DNA from: Panicum virgatum
Lineage: Eukaryota; Streptophyta; Magnoliopsida; Poales; Poaceae
Assembly: GCF_016808335.1 (NCBI RefSeq)
Contig: NC_053136.1
Coordinates: 2,772,531-2,836,530, forward strand
Direction of reading: 5' to 3'
Length of the DNA: 64,000 nt
This document shows, one piece after another, positions 44,241 to 58,300 of this stretch. Made by a program: the position numbers and the translations under genes. A model generated the notes under the pieces. That model was not told where the DNA came from. It worked only from the letters and a program-made list of their open reading frames with translations, and did not search any database. Positions within the stretch are counted from its first letter, which is position 1, and every line of letters starts with the position of its first letter.

Positions 44241-45160
44241 AGTAGGGTTGGATCCTTCCATTCCGGAGATGCGGAGTGGGTTCTTGTACTGGTGCTGTTG
44301 CGGCTTCGGCGGTCGACGACGAGAAGGCGAGGGTGTCTTCCAATCGAGTTTTGATGGGAGCTTCTTCGTCGTTTTTGGCTTCCCTGTCTCCGTCATCGGC
44401 AACAGCTTCAGGTTAGGGTTAGGGTTTGAATCTTTCCCGAGCTTCTCTGGCATGGGTACTGTTGTTGGGCGATGGGTTGATGAGTTGCTCCATGGGCGGG
44501 AGATGCATGGCGATGTCTTATGCATGAGGTTTGGCATCGACGGTCTTTTCTTGGTCTCATTCTTCTACGTTGATGCTCAAACCACCAGTGTGCTTCTTTG
44601 GGTTGTCTGTGTTTCTCTCATCAATGGTGGCGCCAAATCCGTTACCTATAACATGCCTGCTGCTCGGATGAGTTTCGGTGCTTTTGCCGGTGAAGTGCTC
44701 ATCGGAAGGTTCTTCTAGTACTCCTTTGTTCATCGGAGGAGTTTTATGTACCAACACGAAGCGAAATCGGGTTGGTTGCTTGATCCCACTTTTGGTGGTT
44801 CAGTTCCCCTTCGGGGTTCTTCGTCGCCCGGTGATACGAGGTTCTTAGAGGTCCTTGAGGCGTCGGATCCCTTGTTGCCTGTCGATGCGATGGTTTCTGA
44901 CCATCATCTTCAGCCGGTTCGTTCAGCGTTTATAATGCATGTCGATCCCGATGTGCTACTCAAGATGGCGCCAAAAATTCATGTTCTTCACCAGGGAGGA
45001 GGTCGGCATCAAGCTGGGAGCTCCGGCCGGCGGCGGCGAGGACGACCGGGAATGTACAAGGACTTGAATGTAATCTCCAATTCATTTAAGGGTGTCTTTG
45101 TAATTTGGGCTGTAATCACCAAATATTATGAATGAATGAAAACCCAGTTTCTCAAAAAAA
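44241..45160 (+). mobile_element. Poly(A)-ended retroposon insert in CRP2 exon 2
   Basis: About 920 bp between two CRP2 pieces. It ends CTCAAAAAAAA after GGCTGTAATCACCAAATATTATG(AATG)n, a tail style of plant LINE/SINE copies. Open frames inside (44248-44718, 44746-45135) have no domain I recognise. The flanks TGGTAGAG (left) and TGGCAGTG (right) match at 6 of 8 positions and may be a decayed target duplication. Family unknown: a 5'-truncated LINE or a retroposed transcript. Confidence 0.6.
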
Positions 45161-45225
45161 ATGGCAGTGCGAGCAACAGCAACGCTTACCACACCCAGAT
45201 TTTGTGCCCACCTGCTGCAGATGAT

Positions 45226-46093
45226 TTTTTTTTGATAAAGGAATTGTCAAATCCCAGCCTCTGCATCATGAAGATGTATCCGGCTAATTATTACAAACGT
45301 TTATCGCAAAAGAGTAGGGAAAAGATTACAAGCCAAGCCTATTTCTAAACATCCACCCATTTGTTGCATAATGGTCCATCGCCACCGTCTCTAGCATGCG
45401 ACAAGCAGCGGCAATGGCCTCCCTGTCCTCCTTGTGAAGAATCGCCCAGGCTCTTGTAAGATAAGTGGCCCTGAAAAGGATCTGCAAGGATGTTTGATTT
45501 TTAGTTTTTTGAAAGACAGTATCATTTCTGGAACGCCAAATCGCCCAACACAAAGCTGCAATCCCTGTGTAAACCAAGCTTTTATGTGATTTTGTTAGCC
45601 CGCGCAGCCAAGACCCAAACAAATGATTCACATTGTTAGGCCGACTCAACCCAAAAGTAGTGTAAATTATTCTCCAAAGTAAACTAGCTGAGGAACAATT
45701 AAAGAAAATGTGTGCTATATTCTCCTTATCTGAACAATAACGACATAGCATACTACCCTTCCAGTTTCTCCTAGCTAAGTTATCTTTAGTTAAGATCACA
45801 CCAGTTTCTCCTAGCTAAGTTATCTTTAGTTAAGATCACACCACGGTGGAGAAGCCAAATGAAAACTTTTATTTTGAGCGGGATCTTTAGTTTCCACAGA
45901 GGTTGGATGATTGGTAGAACTGTTTCATCCATTAGGGCAGCGTACATGGACTTCACTGAGAACTGTCCATTACTTTGGAGGGTCCAGATACAAACATCAG
46001 GGCCATCTTGTAACTGTATGTTGACTGTTCTAGTCAGTAAATTCAGCCAATATAGGTCAATTTGTCTCCTTAATGTTTGCCAAATATATTGTA
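45226..46093 (-). mobile_element. 5'-truncated L1 LINE, minus orientation
   Basis: Bounded by a perfect 12-bp duplication, GCTGCAGATGAT (45214-45225 and 46094-46105). The plus strand starts with a T run (the poly(A) tail of the LINE). The minus frames encode the zf-RVT C-terminal part of ORF2: PLWKLKIPLKIKVFIWLLHR, CRYCSDKENIAHIFFNCSSA, LCWAIWRSRNDTVFQ, to a stop at 45326. A 40-bp segment is tandemly repeated (45761-45800, 45801-45840), shifting the frame. Confidence 0.88.
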
Positions 46094-46118
46094 GCTGCAG
46101 ATGATGATGAGAGCAAGC

Positions 46119-47706
<1,588 letters not shown>

Positions 47707-47708
47707 AT

Positions 47709-47720
47709 TGGTATCAGAGC
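47709..47720 (+). other. Primer binding site, outer copia
   Basis: TGGTATCAGAGC, complementary to the 3' end of initiator methionine tRNA, the usual primer of plant copia elements. Confidence 0.9.
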
Positions 47721-47832
47721 CGGGACTCACTTCTCTCACAAAGAAAGCCAATTCCATTGGTAAATTTGTGTTTACCGGCTCATTAGATCGGTAGGCTTCA
47801 CCGCCTAGTGAGTTAGCTTTTAGGGGAAAAGG

Positions 47833-49218
47833 ATGGATCCTTTTAGACCCGCTCCACGGTTCGACGCCACGGGCTTCCAACGATGGAAGATTTTAATGCA
47901 AGCCCCCCATCTCCAAGCAACCAGGTTAAATGTTTGGAGAGTTGTGAGTGAAGGTGTAAAAAATAATGGTCAATAAGAGAAGCAACATGATGTCACCGCT
48001 AAATGCATAATCTTGTTTTCTCTTAGTGACAATGTGTTCAATCGTGTTTATTCTTGTGAAAATGCTAAAGAGCTATGGAAGACTATCATTGAGAACCATG
48101 AGGGCGCGGAGGATGTTGCCAATGAAAGATATCATGTTCTCATTGATAAGCTTAATAGCTTTAATGAGAATGCCGAATCTGTGTACTCACATTTGAACAC
48201 TCTTGTGAATGAGATCAATTCCTTAGGTGTGAAGCAAATTGAAAATTTGGAACTCATTCACAAGATCCTTCACTCACTCCGAAGGCCGGACTATGATTTG
48301 ATGACCACAATTCTATATGAGAAAGAGCTCGACACAATGACACCAAATCAAATCCTCAACAAGGTGATCGCCCATGAGCTACGCAATGACATCAAGACAA
48401 AAGCGTCATCTTCTTCACCAACACATAGTGCACTTGCATGCAAGCAACTCAAGAAGTTGAAGAAGATGGCCATCAAAGGTAGCTCAAGTGATAAAGAAGA
48501 AGAGGATGCAAGAAAATCCTCAAGTGATGATAAAGAGCCAATGCACCCCAACCTCTACAAGCAAGTAAAGAAGATGAACAAATATTTGAAGGAAATCAAC
48601 TCAATGGGGTATATGGTCTTCCTCAAAGATGGGCCTCACCATCAACTTATGAAGGTTGAGAAGAAGTTCAAGAAGAACAAGCAAAAGAAGGAGAAGAAGC
48701 CCAAGCATGAATCATTTGTCATATTTGGTGAATGGGTTAGCGGTGGTGAAGAATCAAGTGCAAGTTCAAGTGATGAATCAAACAAGAAATTCACCACTCG
48801 CATGGGATCATCATCCAACACTTGCTTTATGGCCAAAGGTATGGATAGCGATGTAAGTGATGATGACTCCGACTCTCCTTCAATTGATGAACTTCTTGAC
48901 CTTGTTCATGAGCACCAAAAAGTCATTAAGAAGCAATCAAAAGAAATTAAAAATCTTAATGCTCACAATGATCTAAATGCTTTTCTTGCTACAAATTTTG
49001 AAGATTTGATGTGTAAATTCAAATTGCTTAGCAAGGAGCATGAAGAGCTCAAATTAAAATTTGAAAGCATTAATGATGCTAATGACTCTTTGGAAATGAA
49101 GCAAACTATCCCTTGTGCAATTCCTATCTCTAGGGCAGATGCTTCAACTTCTTGCATTGATGATTCTTGCTCTAACCCTTGCAATGAGAAATGCTATGAA
49201 AATATTATTCATGGTTGA
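47833..49218 (+). pseudogene. Outer copia gag (UBN2-type), truncated
   Basis: ATG 47833 (MDPFRPAPRFDATGFQRWK), in-frame TAA at 47974, then the UBN2/gag domain: NVFNRVYSCENAKELWKTII, NLELIHKILHSLRRPDYDLM, LNKVIAHELRNDIKT, followed by a Lys/Ser/Glu-rich and coiled-coil region (EHQKVIKKQSKEIKNL, LMCKFKLLSKEHEELKLKFE). It ends abruptly at CNEKCYENI where the inner element begins; the zinc knuckles expected next are missing. Gag forms the particle. Confidence 0.8.
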
Positions 49219-50955
49219 TATAAAAGCTCTAATATGCGAAGGCTCGTTTCGGTTTAAAATGGGATTTAAAGTGACAAGTAAAGGTTTTGTGAATGAGATG
49301 TGATATGCTTATGCATAATGTCAAATATGGAAGATCTTGTCACATGTGATAAATGGTTATTAACTAAATAAGCAAACAAGGCAAAAGAGAATGAGACATG
49401 AGTTGATGCATATATGATGTCTCAAATTGGAAAGCTTGCATATAAGATTGAATTGAGAATTCGAATTGACAATGAAGATTTCATGCATGGCACAAATCAA
49501 TATGAGTTCAAGATGGACGGCTAGGATAAAGGTAGAGAACCGAGAGGCGTGTTTCAAGAGGCTATGCAAGCGACGGCTTGGGGGGGAGCAAAGAAACCGA
49601 TACGGGTCAAAGGCCGGAGATCCTAGAGTCATGGAAGAGCTCGATGTTGAAGAGTGTCATTATTCAAGTAAAGAAAGTGACTTGTGAATCAAGTTGGATT
49701 TCACTCCTATACAAATCAAAGATTCAAAGTCACTAGCTCAAAGCGGGTATGCTCAAAGAATGAAGATGTTGTTGCCCTCAAAATATTGAAGAAAGGACGG
49801 CATGATCAAAATGTGAAGCTCAAGATGTGATTGTGGAAATTGTATATTTCATTTATACACTTGAGTATAGGTATGCCGTACTATCAAGAGGGATGCAACA
49901 TCAGTAGGTTTAGACAATACTAAAAGTGCTCAAATAGTCCCTAGAGAGAATAGCCAAAGTGAGAGAGTGCTAACTGCAGAAAATAGTGAGGGACCGGTCT
50001 GATCGGTCCAAGAGACCGGTCTGAGCAGAGTGAGCCTCCAACGGCTAGTTTTCAAAACAGACTGGTCTGACCGGTCTAGGGGACCGGTCTGACCGGTCTA
50101 ACACTGATAGGGCAACGGCTAGTTTTGTGAGAAGGGGTATTTATACCCCATGACTTCACCCATTCGTGGTGGCTAATGCTAGAACATTTCAGAACATCTT
50201 GAGAGCCTTGTGAGCACTTGGAGAGTCCTCCCCAACCTCTCTTTGTGAGAGTTTCTTGATTCAAGGTGAATCTTTAATTTGGGTTGAGTGAATCCATTCC
50301 TTGAGAGCCATTTGAGCAAGAGAGAAACATCCCGAGCTTTGAGCACTTGAGGTTGCATCGGTCAACTCGATTGAAGGATTTATTACTCTTGGAGCATCAA
50401 CTCCTAGACGGCTAGGCATCGCCGGCTAGCTCCCAAGGTTGTGGTGAGCAGCGGCAAGTTTGTTGCGGCTTCGATCGGATGGCAAGAGGGCGCATGGTCA
50501 TATAGTGGAGAAGAGGAGATAGCTTGACCTTGGGGTCACTACGAGCTTCCTCAACGGAGAGTAGGATTCACTCGTGGGTGCTCGGGGTGAATCCGAACTT
50601 CGGTCAAACAAATCATCGTGTCTTCATCGCATCATCTCTATTTCGGTTTGATTTACTTACCTTGCATTTATAGTTTTGAGTTTGAATTGTGCTTCCGCTC
50701 GATCTTCTTGGGTGTGCTCTACTTGTGTGTAGGGACTTATTTATATTGTTAGAAATACTCTGCAAGACACATATCCCAAGTTTCTTATAGGTTCAAGCTC
50801 AAGAGGGGACTTGTTCCTGCTGACTTGGCTGTTTGCCTGCATAGACCGGTCTGACCGGTCTAGGCAGTCCCAACAGGGATTAAATGCCAAATTTTGAAGA
50901 AACGCCTATTCACTCCCCCTCTAGGCTACGACATCGCGTGATCAAGATCCTTTCA
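49206..50955 (+). repeat. 5' LTR of the inner element, truncated
   Basis: Matches 60058-61828 from TATTCATGGTTGATATAAAAGC to TTTCA; the first 210 bp of the LTR (59848-60057 in the other copy) are missing. Four ACCGGTCTG-type clusters lie within (49985-50100 and about 50843-50862). Confidence 0.92.
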
Positions 50956-50957
50956 GT

Positions 50958-50969
50958 TGGTATCAGAGC
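50958..50969 (+). other. Primer binding site, inner element
   Basis: TGGTATCAGAGC, complementary to initiator methionine tRNA, just inside the 5' LTR. Confidence 0.9.
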
Positions 50970-51010
50970 TTTGGTCTCCGGATTGAAGCCTTACCGCTTG
51001 GAGAATCACC

Positions 51011-52909
51011 ATGTCGACATTTTGCGAGGTACCGTTTGAGCCCCTTGGTATAAATGGCTCAAACTACATTTCTTGGTCAGCTAATATTTGTAATATGCTA
51101 AGGAACACGGGTCCTTCTTTTGAGCAAGCCATGAAGACTAGCATTCTACCTAAAGGATTTAAAAATTTGTCAAATGAAGAAAAGGAATGCTTGTTGTGTA
51201 ATCGTCGTGTAATTGACCTCTTGTTTGAAAGTATGGACAAAGATTTTGCCGATTGTATACAAGAGGAGAAGAAATTTGCAAAGATACATCTTGAAGCATA
51301 TAGTCTTTGGAAACTTCTAGAGGCAATATGCGAAGAAGATAGTAACGACGAAGATCTAGAAGAGGATGAAGGGTCACTAGAGGAGTATATTACTACAGAG
51401 AATCATACTCATCCTCTTGTGGTTTCATTCGATGATCAAGGAAGAAAAGGAGCAAAGTCTGCTGGTTCCCTGTTGGAACTGGTCAGACCGGTCTGTGTGA
51501 CCGGTCTGACCGGTCTGACCAGGGGACAGCGCAAAGAGAGCAAAAAGTGCTCTCGACGGCGATCAAGGCAAGCAAGAGCTTCATATGAGTCAACATCTTC
51601 AAGTGATGTTGATCACAAGTGCTTGACAACCGAAATCAAGAAAGGAGATAACCAAGGAGTTGAGCAAGCAATGAAATTCAAAGAAGAGCTTGACAAGCTC
51701 AAGATCATCTATGCCTCCTTGGTAAGAAAATCAGAGAATTTATCTACTAACTCCTTGTGTCGGATTGACTCTTTAGAGAAGGAGAATCAAGTGCTCAAGG
51801 CAAGGTTGGAGAAGCTCACTAGTGAGCATGTGGCTTTGCAAGGACCTCATACGGAGCTTGAAAAATCCTATGAGATGCTTGTGAACTCACATGTCTCACT
51901 TGAAGTGGCTCATGAGGTTATGGCTACAATGGTAAAATCCTATGAACCTCTATCCCACACTTGCACGTGCTCACAAGTTCAATTTGACTTGACTTGCACT
52001 AAACCATGTTGTTCTCAAGCAAGCCAATCTAGTATTGAGCAAGTATTTGTAGAATCTTGTGATGACTTCATTGCACAAGAAAATGAAGAACTTATGTATG
52101 AAGTAAAAAGACTCAAAGAACAAGTGATTAAGTTGAAGGGCAAGGAGAAAGTCAGACCTCAAGATAATCGCGACTCCGTGGTGAAGAAGCTTGAGAAGGG
52201 TTCAAACATCACTAGATCAACTCTTCAACAAGATCAAAAGAGTATCAAGCACAAGATTTCAAGAAAGAAGTCTCTAGGACACATCAAGTGCTATAGATGC
52301 CTAGAGAAAGAGCATTATGCAAGAAATTGTCAAATCAAGCCCGATGAGGAAGAACGACTTTCAAGAAGTCAAAGAAAGCTTCCGGAAAATAGAGTGTGCT
52401 TTGGATGTAGGAAAAAGGGGCATATGACCCACTGCTGTCCTCAGCAGTTCAGGTCTGACCAGACCGGTCAGACCGGTAACTCCCGACCGGTCAGACCGGT
52501 CCAGGCCAGAGCTGCTGCAGGACCCGTCAAGAAGCCCACAAAGCCCACTCTTCCACTCAAGAAGACTTGTGATGCTCAGAAGTATAATAATAAAGTCAAG
52601 AGCACCTTCGTCAAGCTTAAGCACCGAATTTGCTACACTTGTCGAGCAAAAGGGCATATGAGCAAGGATTGCCGAAACGGTAATTTGTTTAACACAAAAC
52701 TTGTTCAATATGATATTGCTAAGCTTGGGAAGGACAAGATGAATACTCATGCTACTAAGGTGATCAAATCACCCAATGTTAGCATAAGAGCTATTTGGGT
52801 CCCAAGTCTATTGTGGCTAACGTTGTTGGGCCCAACAACATTTGGGCACCAAAGAAAGCTTAAAATGTTGCAGGTACATGGAGATGCATTGGAGAGCTTG
52901 GTTCTTTGA
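51011..52909 (+). CDS. Inner element gag with three zinc knuckles
   Basis: ATG 51011, 632 codons. The N-terminus MSTFCEVPFEPLGINGSNYI and SWSANICNMLRNTGPSFEQA is the short gag head of SIRE-like elements. The middle is a long coiled coil (KLKIIYASLVRKSENL, LEKENQVLKARLEKLTSEHV). Three CCHC zinc knuckles follow: CYRCLEKEHYARNC, CFGCRKKGHMTHCC, CYTCRAKGHMSKDC (about 52290-52672). The 9-bp ACCGGTCTG repeat is translated in frame twice (VTGLTGLTR at about 51500; QTGQTGNSRPVRPVQ at about 52470). Near 52800 a one-base deletion changes the expected tail (IWVPKS-like) into IWVPSLLWLTLLG. Binds and packages RNA. Confidence 0.85.
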   Translation: MSTFCEVPFEPLGINGSNYISWSANICNMLRNTGPSFEQAMKTSILPKGFKNLSNEEKECLLCNRRVIDLLFESMDKDFADCIQEEKKFAKIHLEAYSLWKLLEAICEEDSNDEDLEEDEGSLEEYITTENHTHPLVVSFDDQGRKGAKSAGSLLELVRPVCVTGLTGLTRGQRKESKKCSRRRSRQARASYESTSSSDVDHKCLTTEIKKGDNQGVEQAMKFKEELDKLKIIYASLVRKSENLSTNSLCRIDSLEKENQVLKARLEKLTSEHVALQGPHTELEKSYEMLVNSHVSLEVAHEVMATMVKSYEPLSHTCTCSQVQFDLTCTKPCCSQASQSSIEQVFVESCDDFIAQENEELMYEVKRLKEQVIKLKGKEKVRPQDNRDSVVKKLEKGSNITRSTLQQDQKSIKHKISRKKSLGHIKCYRCLEKEHYARNCQIKPDEEERLSRSQRKLPENRVCFGCRKKGHMTHCCPQQFRSDQTGQTGNSRPVRPVQARAAAGPVKKPTKPTLPLKKTCDAQKYNNKVKSTFVKLKHRICYTCRAKGHMSKDCRNGNLFNTKLVQYDIAKLGKDKMNTHATKVIKSPNVSIRAIWVPSLLWLTLLGPTTFGHQRKLKMLQVHGDALESLVL

Positions 52910-55316
52910 AGTTTATTGTGTATTCATGTCATTGACCAAGTTCAAGGAATAATCTTGCATATCTTCATCCAATGCTATCTCGGTAACTCGTTTTTAATTT
53001 CAAATTGCATTAGTCACTTAACTCTTGGTGAGTACTAGTGTGTCACTTGTGTTGAGTTTGGGACATTCTAAATAAGTGACTAAAGCATTTTCCTTTGAGT
53101 TACTCCCCATTTACCGTGAGATGCGTTTAATGGCTCTTGTGTAGAGCAATGTCTTGTTTTAGTGCAGGTAAGCAAATATATCTAGTAGACATTCATTGAA
53201 GCAAGACATGAACAAATTGAAGGTTACTACAGTTTGACTAGTGTGACCGGTCTGACCAGTCCATCAGACCGGTCTAACCGGTCTAGACCAGAAAACTGCA
53301 GTAAACTAAAGAAATGAGAAAGAAGCTATGTGCAAAAAGGGTCCTTCTCAGTGCATATGCTTTATAGGCATCTCTTGGGGTCATGTACTTCAGGCAGTAA
53401 GAGAATCTAGCACAATTTCAATTAAATATCTTTTTATGTGCTTTATGACCAATTTGTTAAAGTAGTCTCTCCTAGTCTCTTAATATGGATAAAGTGCATA
53501 TAAAAGAAATTCAAAACTCTTATGCACTTATTTAGGGGGAGATCACTTTACAATTTGTGTCTTTGGGACTAACATTTTCCTCGAGTGAATGTGTAGTCGC
53601 TTATAGTGTTGATTATGCTCTTTATGGATCCAATGAGAATTAATATAAGTATACCCATCCAACTGATCAAATATTGATTGACAAAGCATAATCATGAAGT
53701 ACTTGTGCTACATTGAACACTATATCTTATCCTCGAGAGCTAGTGTTGTTTGAAATTCTTATGCACAAGTTTAAGTGGCTAAATGGCAAAGGTATGTCTT
53801 CTACTCATTATGCTTTACCTTTGAGCATCTAGGCCACGTATTCATGCTAGTGTGTGCATTTGTATGCATCAAGATCAAGAAATCTTGTCACCTAGATATT
53901 TAGCTAAAACCTTGTTAATTGTGACTAAATGTCAATCTTGCGTAAAAAAAATTTGAGTAAGGTTTGTGCTAAGCTCTCTAGTGTGGTGATAGCTTGACTT
54001 GTTACATGCCATGAGTGTTATAGGATAGATTTTTTTCAAAACTCAACTAGCATGATAGGTTGTGTGTCAAATTTTAAAAACTTTGGATCTTGGTCCTTGT
54101 GACCGTATCAAGCTACATGTGACTATTGTTCTCATTGATTGGCTGATGGCTAGTCACAAGTAGTGAGATTTTCTCAAGTCCGTAGATTCCTATCTATATC
54201 ACTTCTCTCATCCAAGGAGTGGTTATATTGGAAAATCATCTCTTCCTTGGAAGTGACAAGGAGCTCTTGATTCGGAAAAATGTGTTCATCAAAATACTCC
54301 TTACTTAGTCGTCCACCTATCCAATTCATGGTTAGCACATAAGGTCAGAAAATATGAATTTTTGGAAGTGATTAACCATTTGATCAAGGAGTTATCATTC
54401 TAAAACTTCTTTGTGATCAAAGTTCCGGATTCTCTGGATATTTTCCCGGATACTCTGGGCTACACCCGGATACTCCGGAGATTCACCTGGATAGTCTGGA
54501 AGGCAACATTTTTCTCGCACTTCAGGTGCGACCGGTCTGACCGGTCCAACCCGGTAACTTCCTTTTACCCCCTCTGCGGGGTAAAACAGTCAAAATCTCT
54601 CTCTTTTCACCACTATCCCACCGACCTCTCCTCTCTTCTGTTTCACCCGTGCGCCGCCCCTCTCCACATTCCTCTCCATCCACTTCACTCCTTTAGAGAT
54701 TTGAAGTTCTAGCCCACGAATTCTTTGTCCATCACGTGCTTTGGGGCTAGAAGGAGAGGATTGGATGTTGGAGCGGTCAATTTTGAAGATCTCCACGAGT
54801 TCTTCTCTCTTCCAAGGTATCACTTGCTCAATTCACCCGATCTCTTAGCTCCGCGCATATCTTTTCAATCCCTTTGGTCCAGTAGGTTCTGATGGGCCTA
54901 GGAACCATCTCCTAAGAGATCGAGAAGTTTCATGGACGGCATTGGTCGGAATCGTAATCTAGGGCTCGGACGGCGGTCCGACCGGTCTGACCGGTCCGCC
55001 CGAGCGGTTAGACCAGTCGGTCTGGCCAGAACCCAAAACCCTCAGCCTTAAACCATTTCTTGATCCTATATACTGCTAGATGTTTCTCACTTATTAATCA
55101 TCCTGTCTAGCAATTTTTTGTTCTAAACCATCATCAAATCCGAGCTCTTTTCCATTTCCTGTCAGGGACCGGTTTGACCGGTCTGACTGGTCTGTGACTG
55201 ACAGAACCCAGTTTCGAGTTTTCTAGTGCAGTTCAAATACTTCCTATCCAGATCTTGTGGGTTGCTTCTCATGATCGAATTTCAGCAAAATATTTATCTA
55301 TCTCAGGTTGGAAATC
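52910..55316 (+). other. Spacer between gag and ORF-X; no pol
   Basis: AT-rich, no domain on either strand. Holds ACCGGT-type clusters at about 53243-53284, 54531-54558, 54971-55023 and 55168-55195, and a polypurine-like TTAGGGGGAGATC at about 53533. A CTATCTCAG acceptor-like site sits just before the ORF-X start, so the region may be an intron or leader for ORF-X; a pyrimidine-rich CCACTATCCCACCGACCTCT block at about 54608 would suit a transcribed leader. Confidence 0.5.
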
Positions 55317-58300
55317 ATGTATAAGAGAAACCGTGAGAAGAGGAGCAAACTCAATGAGGATCGAGTTGCACGAGCAGCTAGAGTGGGTTCGAGCAGTGGA
55401 GGCACCAAGGCAGCTGCAGTTGTGTCCACTTCACAGCCTCTTGCAGCAGCTCCTAGTCAGCTTCAGTTGAGGCCTAGAAGGGCCAGGTCAGATACACAGC
55501 AGATGGACATTGATGAGTCATCCGGCAATGACACAGAGGAGGATGATGAGGACACTGAGACAGATGCAGATGTAGGTGCAGATGATGATGCTGATGATGA
55601 TGATGATGATGTTGACAGCGATGATGGGTCAGAGGAGAGTGCAGCAGGCAGCTCAGACTTGTAGGGTCCTGTGGTGACCCTAGCTATTCAGATTCCTGTC
55701 AGGCAGGCCGGTGTAGAGATTGTCAGCTACTACAACACCGGGATGACAGCAGCTGCACGTTTGCTGAGGCGTCAGAGTCCTTTGGATGTCCCAAAGGACA
55801 TCATGGACTACAGGTTTCACACTCGGTTTCAGCAGGACTTCTATCAGACTGTCATTCTTGCCAAGGCAGGGATTGCTTCAGAGGCCCAGGGGGTTGATTG
55901 GACACATATGGCAAACTTGGGTCATGAAATCTGTGATGAGGTGGCTCAGATGTGTGAGGACAGGCATATCAAGGACATTATGGGGTTCCAGCATGATTGG
56001 AACAAGGAGGTGATAGCCCAGTTCTACGCGACCGTATATTTTGGGCATGATCCAGAGAATGGCAACGAGAGGACTATCTACTGGATGACAGAGGGACATC
56101 GCTACCAGTGTTCCTACACTTCTTTCTGCTGTTACTTGAGACTTGATGATCAGGACGTGAATCGTCCTAAGCTTCACTATGATTTACCTCTGTCAGCTGA
56201 TCAGGTGAGATTCATGTATCCGAGGGTTAGGGTTGGCAATGCAGACAAGGTCACGGGGCTGTACACCTACTACTCCATTCTGAACAGACTGTTCAGGAAG
56301 TGTTGCCGCCGGAATTTGACCACGACTAGTAGGCCAAAATGTCAGAAGAATCCCACAGTGAAGGAGCCTACTTAGTCAAGCTTATATCATAAGTTTGGCC
56401 AAATATGATGATAACTGTGCACTCAAGGCTCAAGCCGAGATGGAGTTACAGGCCTAATCCATGTTGAAGCCCAGTTTATTCGCGAGGCTGGTTCGGACTG
56501 CAGGAAGAGGCCGGACGAAAATGGACGCCCAGGCCACTTACGGACTCCGTTTGGGGCATTCTATATATGGATGGAAAGCTAAGGAGATAAGCTTTCCAAT
56601 GCCACAGGAATTACGTCAAAACACCTTCGGAGTCGACGGAAATTGCTGAAACAGTAGGATGACCAGAATCTGCCACAATTATACAGCATGTTTCGGCTGA
56701 TATTTAGAAGCTTCATGAAGATCTGGACCGGTGGAGGAAAGAGTCCAGATCACATTATTTAATCTTAGAAATCCTTATCAATTTGTAATCCATTATTTTA
56801 GGAAGTGTTTGAAGTTGCCTTGCACGGCAAGAAGTCTCCGGACTATAAATATGTACCCATATGCTATTGAATAAAGATGACGGCATTCGTTTACACATGG
56901 CGGGTGTCTCCACCACAACAAACCTCGGCGCACAGCCACCCCTAATTCTAGGGTTTCATCCAAGTAAGCGCCATGCTGCCCTGATCGCTTCGCGTGATCA
57001 GGGCAGCATTGTTCTTGCCTTTACCTTGGTATTACTCGTGCTGAAGCATTTTTTATGGTGAGTAATGCTAGTTATCCTGATGTTTGTAGCATGACTTTTA
57101 GTAGATTCATCATGCGTGTATTTGCTTACCATGTACGAATATCATGTTATCTCTGCACGGTCACGTTTAAATCTTATGCTAATTCCTGTTACGTAGGATT
57201 AGTCGTGCACGAGTAACACCTTGCTTCATTTCATCTAGTAGATCTGATCTATTATGGTTTGTCCTTATTTCATAAGGATTGGCTCAATATCTGCTAGGTT
57301 ATGTCTTGCAAACGGATTGGATGTTCCGGTGATGTAATAGATGCTTTGTTTTAGCTTCGATAGGGATTGTTCCGGGAATCGGCTCTTGCTAATTCTTAGG
57401 CCTCTATCTTGGTTATGATTTAGTTATCTGTTATACTCGCTAGGCCTAGTTATATGTAGGATGTTCCGATCTAGCGGTGAGGCTTTTACCGTCGTGGGTT
57501 GGATTAGCTAGATTCAATTGAAGCAAGTTTTACATCTATTTGCTTTATCTATCAATATCCGGATACACAAATCTGATCCGACACCGGGACTCGATTGGCT
57601 CTTTACAGCCGATGCAAGAGTCGTCCTGGGGAGCCGATCATGGCTCGAATTTACGTTTACATATGTCTGTGCATGCAGGTAAATCACTGAAACACATTTC
57701 GCACCTTCCAGATCAGGTATAGGTCAGGTGGCACGCCCCGCGACCCTCGAAACAAAGGCGTGTGCCAGATTGCGGGCTGTTGACCGAGGGAGCAGTGCCT
57801 GCTAGCACCCCGGCGACCTCCCGGCTCTTCGTGTTGCCTGTCGCTACTCGCCGGTGGGTTTTGATCGACAACAGGAAGACACTCACACCCCGAGACAGGA
57901 ATCCCAGTGATATTTCAGCGCATGCCAAGAACTTGATGAACAGGATGCAGCCAGATCCCAGAGGTGGTGACTTCAGTGTTGGTGACTACATATGGGAAGA
58001 GATAAAACACATATCAGAGACTCCTCTGAAGACTTGTGGATATGCACCATACATCATGAGAGTGATACTGAAGGTCACCAGGAGAAATTTTGGGATGGAC
58101 GTGAAGCATGAGCCGCTTAGGATCAAGCATCCTAAGCATGTGAGAGTTCCTTTTGAGGGCAGATATGACGAGGTTCAGGAGGAGGATCAAGAGGATCAGG
58201 GTCCACTACCTGATCAGGATGCAGATGCACAGCAGTACGCTCAGTACGTGCCTCAGCAGGAGGAGCCAGCTGGAGGCTTTGTGCCTCATGAGGGTAGAGA

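Noticed and set aside
44248..45135. Two open frames inside the poly(A) insert of CRP2
   Set aside because: No domain, no conserved start; the insert is a retroposed copy, so chance frames are expected.
49983..50100. CRISPR-like array of ACCGGTCTG repeats
   Set aside because: Units are 9 bp with no unique spacers of constant length; plant nuclear DNA.
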